A stretch of 64,000 bases of DNA from positions 22,974,640 to 23,038,639 of the forward strand of contig NC_058342.1 of NCBI RefSeq assembly GCF_905475395.1, in the 5' to 3' direction. A program made the translations under genes and the position numbers. Shown piece by piece: positions 1 through 11,686 of the stretch (position 1 is the stretch's first letter; every line of letters starts with the position of its first letter). Source of the stretch: Chrysoperla carnea. Taxonomy: Eukaryota; Arthropoda; Insecta; Neuroptera; Chrysopidae. The notes under the pieces were generated by a model. The model was not told where the DNA came from and made no database searches. It saw only the letters and a list, made by a program, of their open reading frames with translations.

Positions 1-373
1 GCAGCTTGATGCGCGGCTGCATCTTGATTCCGTACAGCTGTGTTTGCTTGATCGGCAGATCCTTGTGCTATCTGCCGTAAGCCACTTCCAGCACTGAATC
101 CTGGTTTACCATTACCACCGCCGTTACCTGAGCCACCTGAGCCTCCTCCACCGCCACCAGAACCGCCTTTGGATCCATCTGCTCCGCCATTGCCTCCATT
201 TCCCCCACCATTTCCACCTCCTTGTGCTTGTGCTTGTTCTAATGTTAAGCCATAACCTTCAAATGTGTTAGCAGCTGCAATTCCGTCATTATAATCGAAA
301 TCAAATTCATAGACTGGGGCTGCTGTGGTTGTTCGCTTTTTTTTTATTTTCACTGCATTAGTTAATGCAACAT
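1..373 (-). CDS. Gly-rich exon of a probable DUF745-like secreted protein (partial, cut by window edge)
   Basis: Read on the minus strand, an exon starts after a clear acceptor (TTCACATGTTTCAG, exon start at 373) and stays open to the window edge. It encodes a short basic patch (KIKKKR), an acidic/aromatic stretch (VYEFDFDYNDG), a Gln/Ala piece, a long low-complexity Gly/Asn/Ser segment, and then SGLRQIAQGSADQANTAV and a run rich in Ala and Gln. The last part resembles the Ala/Gln-rich helical repeats of the insect-specific DUF745 family, whose function is unknown; members usually carry signal peptides. The signal peptide and start must lie in an exon to the right that I could not identify, and the C-terminal part lies beyond position 1. 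The family call is from memory of the repeat style and is moderate at best; a Gly-rich cuticle or silk-like protein is an alternative. Confidence 0.5.
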
Positions 374-1024
374 CTGAAACATGTGAAGATCGAATAGTTA
401 TAGATATCGTCGAAAATCAATCACTTCAAGTATAAGATTTCAGGCGATATTTCAGAAAATTATTGTTCAATCGTAATATATACCTGATTTTTGAGTTTTT
501 TTGGGTAAAAACTTATAAACATAGATTTATCAAATTCCGAAACACAAAAATGTTTGTGATTTTTTCAATTTTTTCTAGCCCTTTCGGAAAATTGCAAAAA
601 ATGGGACCAAAATTTTTATTCCCGATCTCTATAAAACTTGGGTTTAAAGATAAATTTGACCCAAAAAATTCAAAAAGTAGTTAGCGATTGGGAGAGAAAT
701 TTTGAAGATATCGTTCTTTTCAAAGCGATAACTAGTAATCCAATTTTTGTGTTTTTTGGGCCAAAATTATCTTAAATAGAGTTTTATTGAAATCGGAAAC
801 ACAAATTTTTTCCCAATTTTGCGGAACTGTTTTAAGAAATACATACCTTTTTCAAAAAATCGAGATCAGAAATTTATTTTTTTGTAAAGGAATTTTATAA
901 ACTTTAGTTTATAAAGTATTTTTGAGTCTAAAAATTCAAAAATCTGGTTCATTTAACGATTGGATTTTTGGATCAAAGTTACCTTAAAAACCGAGTTTTG
1001 ATGAAATCGGAAATTTTTGGTATA
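374..1024. other. A+T-rich stretch, no gene recognised
   Basis: This is probably intron or 5' flank of the Gly-rich gene at the left edge. It contains several loosely repeated phrases of the type 'aaatcggaaacacaaa' and 'gattggatttt', which suggests an old degenerate repeat. No coding exon can be supported. Confidence 0.4.
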
Positions 1025-1444
1025 CAGGTGGCCCATTTTAATCTTTGATGACAAATAGCTTTAAAAGCCAATTTAGATCCTGAACAGTAAGAGAAATAGA
1101 ACAACATTTTAAGTTAAAAAGTTGATCCTCATAATAAAGCTAACATTTTGCCTAAACCAATTTTTCGAAAATTAAATGCAATAATGACATATTTTAAGTC
1201 ATATTTCCTCCGAAAGTTGACGATTTTCGGACAAATGGTTTGGATGAAAAATTTTGTTTTTTTATGAGGATCAACATTTTAATTTAAAGTATTATTCTAT
1301 CTCTTACCGTTTAGGATCTAAATTGGCTATAAAACCCAAAAAAGTAGATGCAATCTTATGTCAGAACATGATATCCCTCAATCAATTGATTGGTTAACTA
1401 CAAAACGAGCGATTAGATATTATAGATTAAAATGGAACACTCTG
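1025..1444. mobile_element. Hairpin-like MITE with TA target duplication
   Basis: The ends are imperfect inverted repeats: CAGGTGGCCCATTTTAATC on the left and, read in reverse, CAGAGTGTTCCATTTTAATC on the right, each flanked by TA (1023-1024 and 1445-1446). Inner arms also pair, for example 'gccaatttagatcct' near 1068 with 'aggatctaaattggc' near 1312. No transposase remains. TA duplications and CAG ends suggest a non-autonomous Tc1/mariner or pogo relative. Confidence 0.6.
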
Positions 1445-2368
1445 TATATTAAAAAAAATTAAAAATCGGGGTTTTTTATGATTGGGCGAGAATTTTTCGA
1501 TATCCTAAAATCCCAGGCCTTAAAGTGACTTCAGCAGGGCTGGAGTCAGACTCATAATTGATCTGCCCTCGAAGCACGGGCTCCTAAATCAATCACCATG
1601 AAATATAGCCCATATTGTAATCTATTATACGAAGATTCCCTTCTGCATCACAGATACTCCTGTGAAATATGCTAATAGCACAGTTTGCTATTAGCGAGTT
1701 TTAAAAGTTTCTTTGAATTTTCCGTCAATTTCGGATTTTTCCATTTTTAATACAACTTGTATGCGACTTTTTATTAAGTTTGACGTAAATTTACTGCCCG
1801 AATTAGAATGCAAATTTACTTCAAAAGTTGACAAATTTAATGCCAATTTTTGTTAATTTGAATGTATAAATTTCTTTACCTTCTGAAAAATGGTAAGAAT
1901 TAACACTATCGACTTGTTTTCTCGTAAAAAGTTACCTATAAATTGAAGAAAAATTAACCACAAATTTTTATTTTCGGGCAGCAAATTTCAGGCAATTTCA
2001 ACATCAAATTACCGTTAATTTCAAGGTAAAGGCCTATTAGGGCTATAATTAAACAAACCCATCGCTTCATATGATGGCGCTTCAAAAGCCATCTATACAA
2101 AGAACAAAGTATTATAATAATAGGAAATTAATGTCACAAACTGTGGTATGTTTGAAAAAGTTTAGATACCCATTGCTACAATTTTTTTAAGCCTCAAACT
2201 ATGAATAAACAATTTAATTATAATAATTTATCTTATTTTTTGGTATTTTTAAGGTATTGTGATTTTAAGGTAGGACATTGCCCCACAATGCCCTCCCTAG
2301 CAACGTCCCTGGACTCCAAACGATGTCCTAGAAAATACTCATATCTTTTCTCCCCATCTCCCTATTCT
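1445..2368. other. Intergenic, no gene recognised
   Basis: A+T-rich DNA without a supportable exon. A short open frame near 2201-2437 overlaps the start of the Helitron-like element and shows no domain. Confidence 0.4.
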
Positions 2369-3242
2369 CTATTCTCTTTATATTATAAATGCGAAAGTAA
2401 GCATGTTTGTTTGTTACGCTTTCACGCTCTAAACTAGCAAATGGTTTTTAATGAAACTATACAGCAATATAGCTCATACTTCAAAATAACACATGAGATA
2501 TAATTTATTAAGATATACAGTAGAACTCCAATTATCCGAATTAATGGGGACCAGGATCCATCGGATAATCAAATATTCGGATAATCGGAGTTTTTTAAAA
2601 AAAATTGCCATGGGAGAGAAAAAAAGCTACGTTTTGATATTGCACTATTTTTTTATTGAATTAAATGAAAGAAACATGATATTTTCACATGTTTTAAATA
2701 TAAATAAAATGTACTTATGTACAAGTTTAGAAATAAAAATCATTGTTTTTTAAACATCTCCGTCAATGAAACAATGACATAATTCATACCACGTGTTGTG
2801 CCTACACTGACTTCGCGGAGGGAAGGACAATAGTGAGCGAACGCGCAAACACTGGCTTCGCGGGGGGAAGAATAATAGCGCACTTAGACTTTTTTTGGAC
2901 AAATTTTTTTCTGAAAGTGATTCGGATAATCGGCGATTCGGATAGTCGGAGTTCGGATAATTGGAGTTCTACTGTATTTTAAATTTATACAGAAATCTTT
3001 AATTTATGGTTCAACATGATGATTATAGATATCAGATGTAGAATCATAAATTAAAGAATAATGTAAAAATTTAAAATATTAAATGTCAAACAAATCATGG
3101 CTAACTATTCTGATATACTCAATGAATTATGACTATTTTACATTTAACAAAATTGAAAACTGTGTATATCAAGAGAGGGTGGAGGCTATAAGGCGGCGGT
3201 TTTTACTTTTAAGCCCAGTGAAGCGGGCGGGTATCAATCTAA
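2369..3242 (+). mobile_element. Helitron-like element, interrupted by a pogo/Tigger-like element
   Basis: The 5' part (tattataaatgcgaaagtaa followed by a gcatgtttgtttgttacg motif) and the 3' end (GCCCAGTGAAGCGGGC hairpin followed by a terminus ending CTAA before T) match the usual layout of Helitrons: no inverted termini, a 3' hairpin, a CTRR end. A second copy of the same sequence lies on the other strand at 48222-48690, which supports the boundaries. The 2518-2974 element was inserted later. No Rep/helicase coding sequence is present, so the copy is non-autonomous. Confidence 0.6.
2518..2974. mobile_element. pogo/Tigger-like non-autonomous DNA transposon
   Basis: Terminal inverted repeats CAGTAGAACTCCAATTATCC and its complement lie at the two ends, each flanked by TA (2516-2517, 2975-2976). 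Subterminal sequence repeats the phrase TCGGATAATC several times in both orientations, as in Tigger/pogo termini. The 457-bp body has no transposase domain. It sits inside the Helitron-like element, so it is the younger of the two. Confidence 0.75.
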
Positions 3243-3842
3243 TTCAAAATAATTAATGAGCAGATTTATTCACAGTACCCAATTAAAATTTTACTGTGAA
3301 TTTTTAACAATAACAATATTTTTTTAGAGTATCGATCAAATAATTTTTTAAAGATCAATGTTCTGATTTGACAGTGAAAGTAAAACACCCGATTATTGGC
3401 ATTATAAAAATATTTTTGTAAATCAATATTGAATAACAATTAATCAAGATTGCCACAGATTATTCAACAAAAGATTTAATAATAATTACAAAACCAATAT
3501 TTTTTAAACTTGGCTGTATCAGTCACGGTAAATTTTGTCAAATAGATTTTTGTTACAATTTGTGTTTGGTTTCAAATCATTAAATGCAATTTTTATTTAT
3601 TTTTTTTATTCCAGTGCATATCAATGTTCTTTTTTTTCTTTCTTTTTCAACAGACATGCTCTAATTTTTATTTAATTGTTACGTAATAATAATAATAAGT
3701 AAAGAAAAAAAAATTTGTTTATTAAATAATTTTAAAGGTGTAAAAATTGTGAATATTTATGGTTAATTAATTAGAAATGATTCGAAATATTTTTCATATT
3801 TTTATACATATTTTTTATAAATTTTTTTAATTAGTACTATTG
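3243..3842. other. Intergenic, no gene recognised
   Basis: Very A+T-rich, with poly-T and TAA-rich runs. I see no exon and no clear element. Confidence 0.4.
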
Positions 3843-4010
3843 CAGTGGCGGCCCCAAAATGGTGCAAGTTTTACCAGGCGCCGCAATAAATAGACGCTGA
3901 AAATATAATAGTCGTTATATCCGATAGTTGTTATAAGCGATATCTACATTTTACCCAAATGGAATAAAGTCAAACCTAAATGAGTGAAATCTAAATAAAA
4001 CAGAAAAGTC
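3843..4010. repeat. hAT-like terminus and a Tigger-like fragment
   Basis: CAGTGGCGGCCCC at 3844 looks like a hAT end, but no partner end was found. Just after it, 'gtcgttatatccgatagttg' and 'gttataagcgatatc' match phrases in the element at 55970-56375. Both are fragments. Confidence 0.35.
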
Positions 4011-4265
4011 TATAACTCTTTTTGCTTCTTTCCATCAGTGTTTCTCAAAATGGCCGATCCGAGGCCTTGTGGGTGTTAGAGGTCTAAAACATAAAATATT
4101 GGGTAAAAATTATATGTATGGGGCGCTGAAAAATAATTTATTTTCGAAGTGGACGGTAAACGAAATATATTTGAAAACCTCTGCTTTAAATCCTCTATAA
4201 GTGAGAAACAGGAACTTCTATGAAAAAAGGATCATTTTTTCCCGTGTGAACCTGCTAAGAGATAC

Positions 4266-4640
4266 TATTTTAAACAGATGAGGCAGTAGGATTCTATCGA
4301 GCCCTACAAGTTGGAAATTCAATCGACAGTGTCCTACCAAGAGTCCTTCAATCCTTTAATACAGGGCTCTAGAAAGTTTCAGGCGAGCGCAGTCAAATAG
4401 CCTAGCTGTAGTTATACAAAGTTTGATCTATCGCATGCCCTGCAAAGTCCCTGTAATCAGGTTTGGCTTGTCGTAATCATTCCTTGATTCGGTAAATTAC
4501 GGAACATCTTGTTATGGGAATGGTCAAAAGACTTAAAGCATCAAAAGAGTCAATTGAGGCCCCAAAATCAGAGGAGGTTGTGCTTACTTTGAGCATTCTC
4601 AACAATCAATGGTTTCTGCATCCACACACGCTTAAAACAC
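4266..4640 (-). repeat. LINE 3' fragment (zinc-knuckle family)
   Basis: Phrases such as 'tcgacagtgtcctaccaagagtc' (split here by mutations) match the antisense LINE fragments at 21386-21660 and 45845-46600, which carry a recognisable Cys/His C-terminus. No open frame survives here. Assignment rests on nucleotide similarity seen by eye. Confidence 0.4.
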
Positions 4641-6493
4641 GCCAAGAGACAGTGGCAAGATAAATTTTATTCTGAGAAAATTGGTTTATTACAGCGATTC
4701 GACCTCGAAGTGTAAAAAATACTATACAGTACTGAGAATTATGTCTAACGAATTTTTCAGTTTCTATATATTTTTTCTTCGAAATCATTTTCCGCCTTTT
4801 ATGCTCGAATATTGCAAGAAAAGTAATTTTTTTTACTTTCCTTAAAACATAATTATTCGAACAATTAAAGAGGGATTGCTTTAGATAAATTTGTGGATTT
4901 TGTTCATCTTTTTTGACAAGTGTTTAAAACCTTAAAAATTTATATGAACAAAAATCTAACTTATAAAAAGATAAAGAAAAGTTTAAAGATAAAAATGGTT
5001 ATTTTGATATTTATCCCTCTGTAGTAAAAAATGTGCTCATAAAACTTTATAATATATGATTTATTTAACAAAATGTAAATGTGACTGACACTACATGGAA
5101 AAGGAAGTCACATTCGAGAGTGATTTTAAACTTCGAATATCTTTCTCTATGCAGGGTTTATGTTCTTAAATTGTATCTGGGTCCAAATTACATTAAACTA
5201 ATTATTGGAAAAAGGTAAAAAATTAGAATGAAATTTATTAGAAAAGTGAGTCATGACTGATGCTACAGAAAAAAACGTGACTGACACTACCGCTACTTTG
5301 TATTGCAAAATAGTTGTCGGCATCTTGAGTTGAAATTAATATTACAGGACACAAGATAAAAACTTCAAAACCACTTTAAAGATATAAAAATGTACTAAAA
5401 TACTATTTTTAGTGCAATTGATAAAAACTAAAGAGTCACGTATAAAATTTAAAATTATTGAAAATTTAACGTTCTTAATAAATGAAATTTTATTGAAAAC
5501 ATTTACGAAAAGAACATATAATTTAGATACTTTAGATACTGAAAGTTAAAAATATTACAGTGTTGGCACCATACTAAAGTTATTTGCTTTTCTTCGAATT
5601 TTTCATTTATCTTTTACGGTTTAAAAAACCACCTTTAATACAGAATGGACGAAAATATACCCTTTCATAGGCTTTTTCATCATGTCATAAGCGCAAGTGC
5701 AGAGTTTATTTTTTCGTACTGACAGCAATAAGTAGGACTAAGATAGAAGATATTTGTTATTCATTTTATCACATTGGCTATAAATCATTTAGTACGAAAC
5801 AAATGTGAATCGTGATTTTAAAATGAAAAGCCCTATTAGCTTCCATAAGGCTTTTTCTTTTATAATAATTTGGAAAATTGAAAATCTGTCAATCTAAAAT
5901 TGAACTGGGTTAGATAACAATGTATTTTACTTGTTTACAATTTTAATACATCTAGGCAACTTACATGACACACTTGTCTAACAAGTTATCTACTTGTTTA
6001 AATATTACAAATGATAATTTTCGATTATTGAAAAAGTTACTCACCGAAAATTACAACATAAATCACAGATAAAATAATTACTCTCATAATAGAATCCAGT
6101 TAATCCAAATAAAATTAATTCATGCGCACTTTGTTTTTTTTAATTGAAAAAATTTATGTACAAAAACTGATACAACTTTGTTTTAAAAACTTTTTTTTTT
6201 TGTATACGTTTTGATTTAGTGATTGAACACTGGTAATTTAATAAAAATGATATTAGTTCGACAATATTGGAAATAAATTTGTTATAAACAAATAATGTCT
6301 ACATTATATAGGCACTTTCTAAACCGAATTTATAAAGTTTATCATGTAAGGTGTCGGGAGGGGTAATAATATTGTAGGTGAAAGGGAGTATTCTTAAATT
6401 TTTTGATTACGATACATCCCCCGAAAATTTATTTGGTTTGTTTATTTTAAATTAACCCATTTGTTTAATACATAATGCATTGAATTTGTAAAA
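4641..6493. other. Long intergenic stretch, no gene recognised
   Basis: A+T-rich. The phrase GTGACTGACACTAC occurs near 5081 and 5277, with a variant near 5249, hinting at an old tandem or dispersed repeat. No exon with credible splice sites was found. Confidence 0.4.
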
Positions 6494-7017
6494 ATAGGGT
6501 ATTCCACTATTTTTGAAAAAGTACTTCAAAATGTTGATTTTGGTAATAAAAAGCCACCAAAAATTTATTTCGGAAAAATACCTACTCACGCTTTCTTGCC
6601 AAAAACTTAAATTAAATTTTAAACCTTTTTTAAACTGTCAAAAACGCGGGCATCCAATTTGATGACGTAATATGGGTATCACTATACGAAATAACACAAA
6701 TAAATTTGACAGATATATTCATAGACATCTGTTTATAATAAATATAAATACTTATTATCTATGGATGTATTATACCCAGCTGTCTACACTGAACTAATTG
6801 ATGGTCTATGACTCATACCGATATGACATCACAGCAGGGCTTACCCGCGTTTTAGGCCACGTGATATACAGTTTAAAAATTACGATTTTTAATTTTAAAA
6901 TTTTAAGAGAAAATGTGTTTTTATGACTCGAAATCAGAATACTTAAGTATATTTTTACATAAATTTTAACTTTTTTCAAATTTCATGATTTATTTTTGAC
7001 TAACGATAATACCCTAT
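6494..7017. mobile_element. MITE family ATAGGGTATT, copy 1
   Basis: The termini ATAGGGTATT and AATACCCTAT are perfect 10-bp inverted repeats. A second, longer copy of the same sequence lies at 37905-38941. Copy 1 is uninterrupted and about 524 bp. It has no coding capacity. Confidence 0.65.
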
Positions 7018-8439
7018 TGTCAAATGAATAGACCTTATTCACATTTTTTTTTAAATGAAAGTAAATGTCTTGTTAAATGGGCTAACTTTTTCCCCCGATT
7101 TTCTTAGAGCCATATGACCGAGAAAACACATGATGAAAATCATTAAAATTCAAATTGGCGAAAACGATTCAGAAACACACAAACGAATGTCGTTACGTCA
7201 TTTAAAGTTGATAATAATGATATATTAATACGACTGTTGACACTGTCTTATTGTCATTGCTTGTCGAATTGACATCACAGATCACGTGTGCGGTGGCGCC
7301 AAAAAAAATCGTTTTAAATTGTCTCAAATATTGTGATTTTTTTACAATTTTTTTCATAGTGTTTTTATTGTTAAAAATGCGTAATTTTCGAGTTACAGGC
7401 TCTACTCGACCTATATTTACATAAAAAATTAACAAAAAGCATTAATGAAAAAGGTCTATTTTGATATGTTTACATATCAAGCAGCGTTTAACTTCAAACA
7501 ATTGTATCACTGCGAAAACTCATCGAATTTAGACCCTCAATAACTCATTTGAAAACTTGTACTTTATAGTTTTTTAATTTTTTGCTAAAAGATTTTCTCA
7601 TCCCTTGCACGTAGGGTTGAAAAAATGAGAAATGTTATCCTTAAATTTTATTGGAATTTTAGAAGCATACCAAAATGATTTTACGACAAATTTGTTGAGA
7701 TCACTCGAAAGCTTATTTATTTTACTTGATAATGAACTATGAAAAATTCCCCTACGAGCTTTTTGGACCAAGATAGTTGCTTTCTAAGCAAAATGGTCAC
7801 TTCTAAATTTAAAATTCTGTATCATCTGAAATAATCATCGCATTGAAATTTTTTTTACATTCGAAAACTTACCTTTTTCTTGTTAGAAAATCGTTTAATT
7901 TAATAAAATTAATATCCAGACAGTATATTTTAATATAAATAACTTACTTCTAGCAATAAAATCATTGAAAAAACATTAAACTTGGTTGAAATTAAAAGAT
8001 TTAAATTTCGGAAGAAGGCCCTGAAAGTTCGTGTCCGATTTTGGCTTGATAGTTCTACTGGTCGTCGAGAGATGGCGCTAACAGCTCTCGGCGGTCAGTT
8101 TAAAGTTGATCTGGATTACAGTTGTCGGTTTAAACAAACTTTCTAGATCATTTCTATAACTTTCTAGAATTTTCTAGAAAATTTCGAATCGATTTTTACC
8201 GTTACACACATTTTGGAACTCTCTAGATCATTCCAGAAATTTCCGAAAGTTCACATGAGTAAGAAAAGGACTGATATATACTTTTTCACATTTTTGCCAC
8301 CCACAACCACCCACCGCAACCAAACTCCCTTACTTTTACCTGGAGATCAAGGGATATTTACCGCCCCAACGGGAAGTTGATTGGAGCTGACGGTCATAGA
8401 GAAAAACCTGTCTTCACGTACTAACATTAGCATTTTGTA
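7018..8439. other. Intergenic, no gene recognised
   Basis: Mostly A+T-rich. From about 8030 to 8400 the base composition is more balanced and includes 'ctttctagaattttctag' type repeats; this probably belongs to the Helitron-like element that ends at 8507. Confidence 0.35.
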
Positions 8440-8507
8440 TATATATATATTAGATTAATAATTGTACAATTAGAAAAAACCGCAGCGAAGCGGGTGTTTG
8501 CAGCTAG
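8440..8507 (+). mobile_element. Helitron-like 3' terminus
   Basis: The sequence CCGCAGCGAAGCGG forms a hairpin and is followed after a short spacer by a CTAG end before T, the classic Helitron 3' layout. The 5' boundary was not found; the composition change near 8030 may mark it. Confidence 0.5.
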
Positions 8508-8776
8508 TTGTTAATATTGTTACATATTATTCAGACAATTCGCTACATATTACAATAATTTGGCAATTGATGGATGGATCCGATTCAATCAATTAAATAA
8601 AAAAAGTAAATATTTATTTAATGCAGTCGTGGTGTTATATCGAATACCTAATAATAACTTATGTAAAAATTTATGGTAACATGCACCATTGAATACGAAC
8701 AAATTGTATTAGTTTTTATGTGTACTTTAACTTCCTACAAACAAATAACACCTTTAACATTCATTTTCATTTCACT

Positions 8777-9610
8777 CAGGCCCGTGCGCAAGGGAGGGGT
8801 TTTGGGGGTCAAAACCCCTCCTATTGAGAATGATTTCACATAAAATTTGAACTAACAATATAGTCCTGTAAATGCACCCATTTATGAGACGCATTTCCAC
8901 CGACGAATCAGATATCCATGCATTTTTTGAGCTCGGTACATTCTTTGACTTTGTCTTTGAGTCGAGTACGATAAACAGATAACCTGGATCTTGGTAAGAT
9001 TATCGAACTACCTGAAGCATGTTTTGATTGAAAGAAGTAGAAACAATGTAGAAAAGTTCAGGAAAATTTTCCAAACCATTAGCGATTTTCCTGCGATGAA
9101 TATGCGGAACCCAAGGAGACTGATTCAGTTGAAGATTATAGATCGAATTTTGAATCTTTGCAATACTTAATCAAATTAAGCTTGTCTCCCTATATAAAAT
9201 GGAAAATTTTAATGGAAACTCTTGTTCGACTTATTGAACTAGAATATTCAATTTTACATGATGATTTCCGTGACATCCAAATGTCTACTAAATGCTTCGC
9301 GTTTTGGCAGTTTTTCAACCTTGCGTCGTTTCAAAACATTTCTTAGATCGACAATATCGGCTAAACGGTTTGGCCTTCGTTCAATATACATTACGGTGTA
9401 GAGGTCGATGCATACAGAGTTTTGGGAAAAATTTTTGATGTATCTCGCAGAATTAACTCATTGAAAAACAGTGACTGAACATCACAGTTTGACCTAATTA
9501 AATGTCCTCTTACTCGAAAAAAGGATTTCTTGTTTTTATTGACTTGATGACCTAACATGGCGAACAAAAGTTTGAACGCCTCCCTTGGATAATTCGTGCG
9601 CACGGGCCTG
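8777..9610. mobile_element. Internally deleted hAT transposon with perfect 8-bp target duplication
   Basis: The ends CAGGCCCGTGCGCA and TGCGCACGGGCCTG are perfect inverted repeats. Both sides carry the same 8 bp, ATTTCACT (8769-8776 and 9611-9618), the duplication length typical of hAT elements. Around 9272-9420 a decayed transposase remnant aligns by eye with the better preserved hAT dimerisation remnant at 28560-28769. The 834-bp element cannot be autonomous. Related copies: 28377-28906 and a fragment at 62666-62835. Confidence 0.8.
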
Positions 9611-10629
9611 ATTTCACTATAAATAATTGGCAGCTGCCATAACTTTAACTTCACTCAAAATAATAATCAATTTAATTTTTTTGCTATAATAATTATTTAA
9701 ATAATTGTAACACCAATTAATTTATGTAAAAAAAATTATAATTGTTAAATAACAATTAATAAACTGTATCATATATTTATATTTTTTGAATATCTACAAA
9801 TGTAAGTTGTTTATGCTATTTCGCACAAATATTTAACTTGAGGTACTGTTGTGCTCTTAAAATGTTAGGTCATCAACCATTCCCTTAGAATTATTATCCC
9901 TTAAATTTATAATATAAAATTTCTGTCATTTATAATTTAGAATACAATGACCCGATCGAATATTAATTCATAATTTCAATAAAATATTTCGCAATATCCT
10001 ATCAATAAATAATGTATGCGTGCATTTAATATATAAAAAAAAAATGCTTATTTTCAAATCAGCATTTTCAATTTAATTTATAAAAACAATACGTCACTTT
10101 TTGGTTGTGGACACATAAAGTTTTTGTATAAATACCTTGCTAATTATTTTGTAAAACCAGAACTTTGTATCGTAAAGTCATGTTCAACTATATTGTAATA
10201 TTTCGTCAAATAAAATTATATTATTTATTTTAAATATAAATATATATATTAAAACAAGTCTAAATTAATATTTGTGTGTACTTTCACAAAAGAAATAATT
10301 AAAGTACTGGTGTTAGTTTTCCTGATTTTCGAATAGTAAAAGATTGTTAAAGTACAATTTATCGATCATACAAACCATCCAACACGACAGTACCGCCACA
10401 CAAACCGTTGGAAATCATAGTAAAACAAGTGAAAATAAACAATTGACAGAGTTAATTGTTCAAATACCCTGTTTAGAAAGTGTTGAATATTAGTGATTGC
10501 ATTATCTTATATATTATTACTCTTGCAAGTATTTTTCTGACCTACCCTTATCTTCTTTTGCAAGCTTATTTTGTCTAGGTTTGACAAAAAATTTACTCAC
10601 GGTCTAAAAATGAATCGCTTAGAAAAAAA
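9611..10629. other. Intergenic, no gene recognised
   Basis: Strongly A+T-rich with many short TA runs. No exon, RNA gene or clear element could be supported. Confidence 0.4.
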
Positions 10630-11150
10630 ACACGCTACGAGGGAGGGCGAATCGCCAAAAGCCTGTTGAAACTAAACAGAGCTGATATTAGAGTCTTCGT
10701 AGAGTTACCCACAGGGCATGATAACCTGAACAAGTTCCAACATCAGATTGGAAAAAGACAATCTCCCGCTTGTGACAGATGCGGAGAAAATTCAGAAGAA
10801 ACATCGATCCACTTTCTCTGTTACTGCCCGACGCTCATACAGCAGCGAAGGAAATGGTTTGATCCGGCCATAGTCGAACCAGAAGAAATTAGGAAACTCA
10901 GCGCTAGGTAGATCCTGGGTTTCAGTACATCAGTTGGTTATAGTAGCCACTGAAAAGCGTAGCGGGGATAGAGTACAAGGGTCTTTTTGGCTAGGTGTTG
11001 CTTCGAGGCCTGATGCTCGAGCATGGCCCGCTAACCTCCATACCCATGTGTTACTACCTAAAAATTTATTTTGCTCTATTCCTTTTTTCCTACGCAGCTG
11101 CTCCTACCTGCCCTTGGTGACGCCTATGGCTACAATTCTATAGTTGATAG
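10630..11150 (+). pseudogene. LINE fragment: C-terminal zinc-knuckle region of a reverse transcriptase ORF
   Basis: An open stretch encodes ADIRVFVELPTGHDNLNKFQ, then CDRCGENSEETSIHFLCYC. The CxxC...H...C spacing and the preceding 'LTGHxxLNxxxxxIG' style are those of the C-terminus of I/Jockey/R1-type non-LTR retrotransposons, after the RNase H region. The upstream polymerase is missing, so this is a 5'-truncated copy; the remaining 200 bases are probably its 3' untranslated part. It lies about 0.5 kb upstream of the GH31 gene. Confidence 0.65.
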
Positions 11151-11686
11151 TTTCCGAGTAACAGGGAATTAAACAATTGAATTGATAATTTTTTTTTGCT
11201 CAACTTTAAGTAAAATTTAAGTGCATATTCGTAATCAGCGACCTAAAAATACCTTCAGAAACACTGCGTCTACTCATCCTGATTTTACTTCCTACGAAAC
11301 TCGTATCCTGCGTAAGAAGTAATTAAGAACAAAAAGTTTTACCTTTTTGAACTCTGACATCCCTAAGCATCCATAAAGTTCACATGTAGTATTTATATAG
11401 TTGAACCAATTTCACATATTTATATTGAATATTGTGACCAGACGCCAATGTGAAATTTTTTCTAACAAATTTAGGAAATGATTCATAATGAAAAAAAAAA
11501 GGATATATAAATATCTAAGCCTTCTAAGCGCACCTGATTAAATAATGGAAATGTTGTTATTATAACAAATAAACCAATAATATTATAATAAAAAATAATC
11601 CAAAATTATATAAATTTGTTTTCCCAGATGTGCATTCACATATTATTTTAAACTTCTTTCAAGTATTAAAACATTTTCTTAGAAAA

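Noticed and set aside
1-373. Collagen or silk gene
   Set aside because: The glycine run lacks the Gly-X-Y periodicity of collagen, and the Ala/Gln-rich segment after it fits DUF745-like proteins better.
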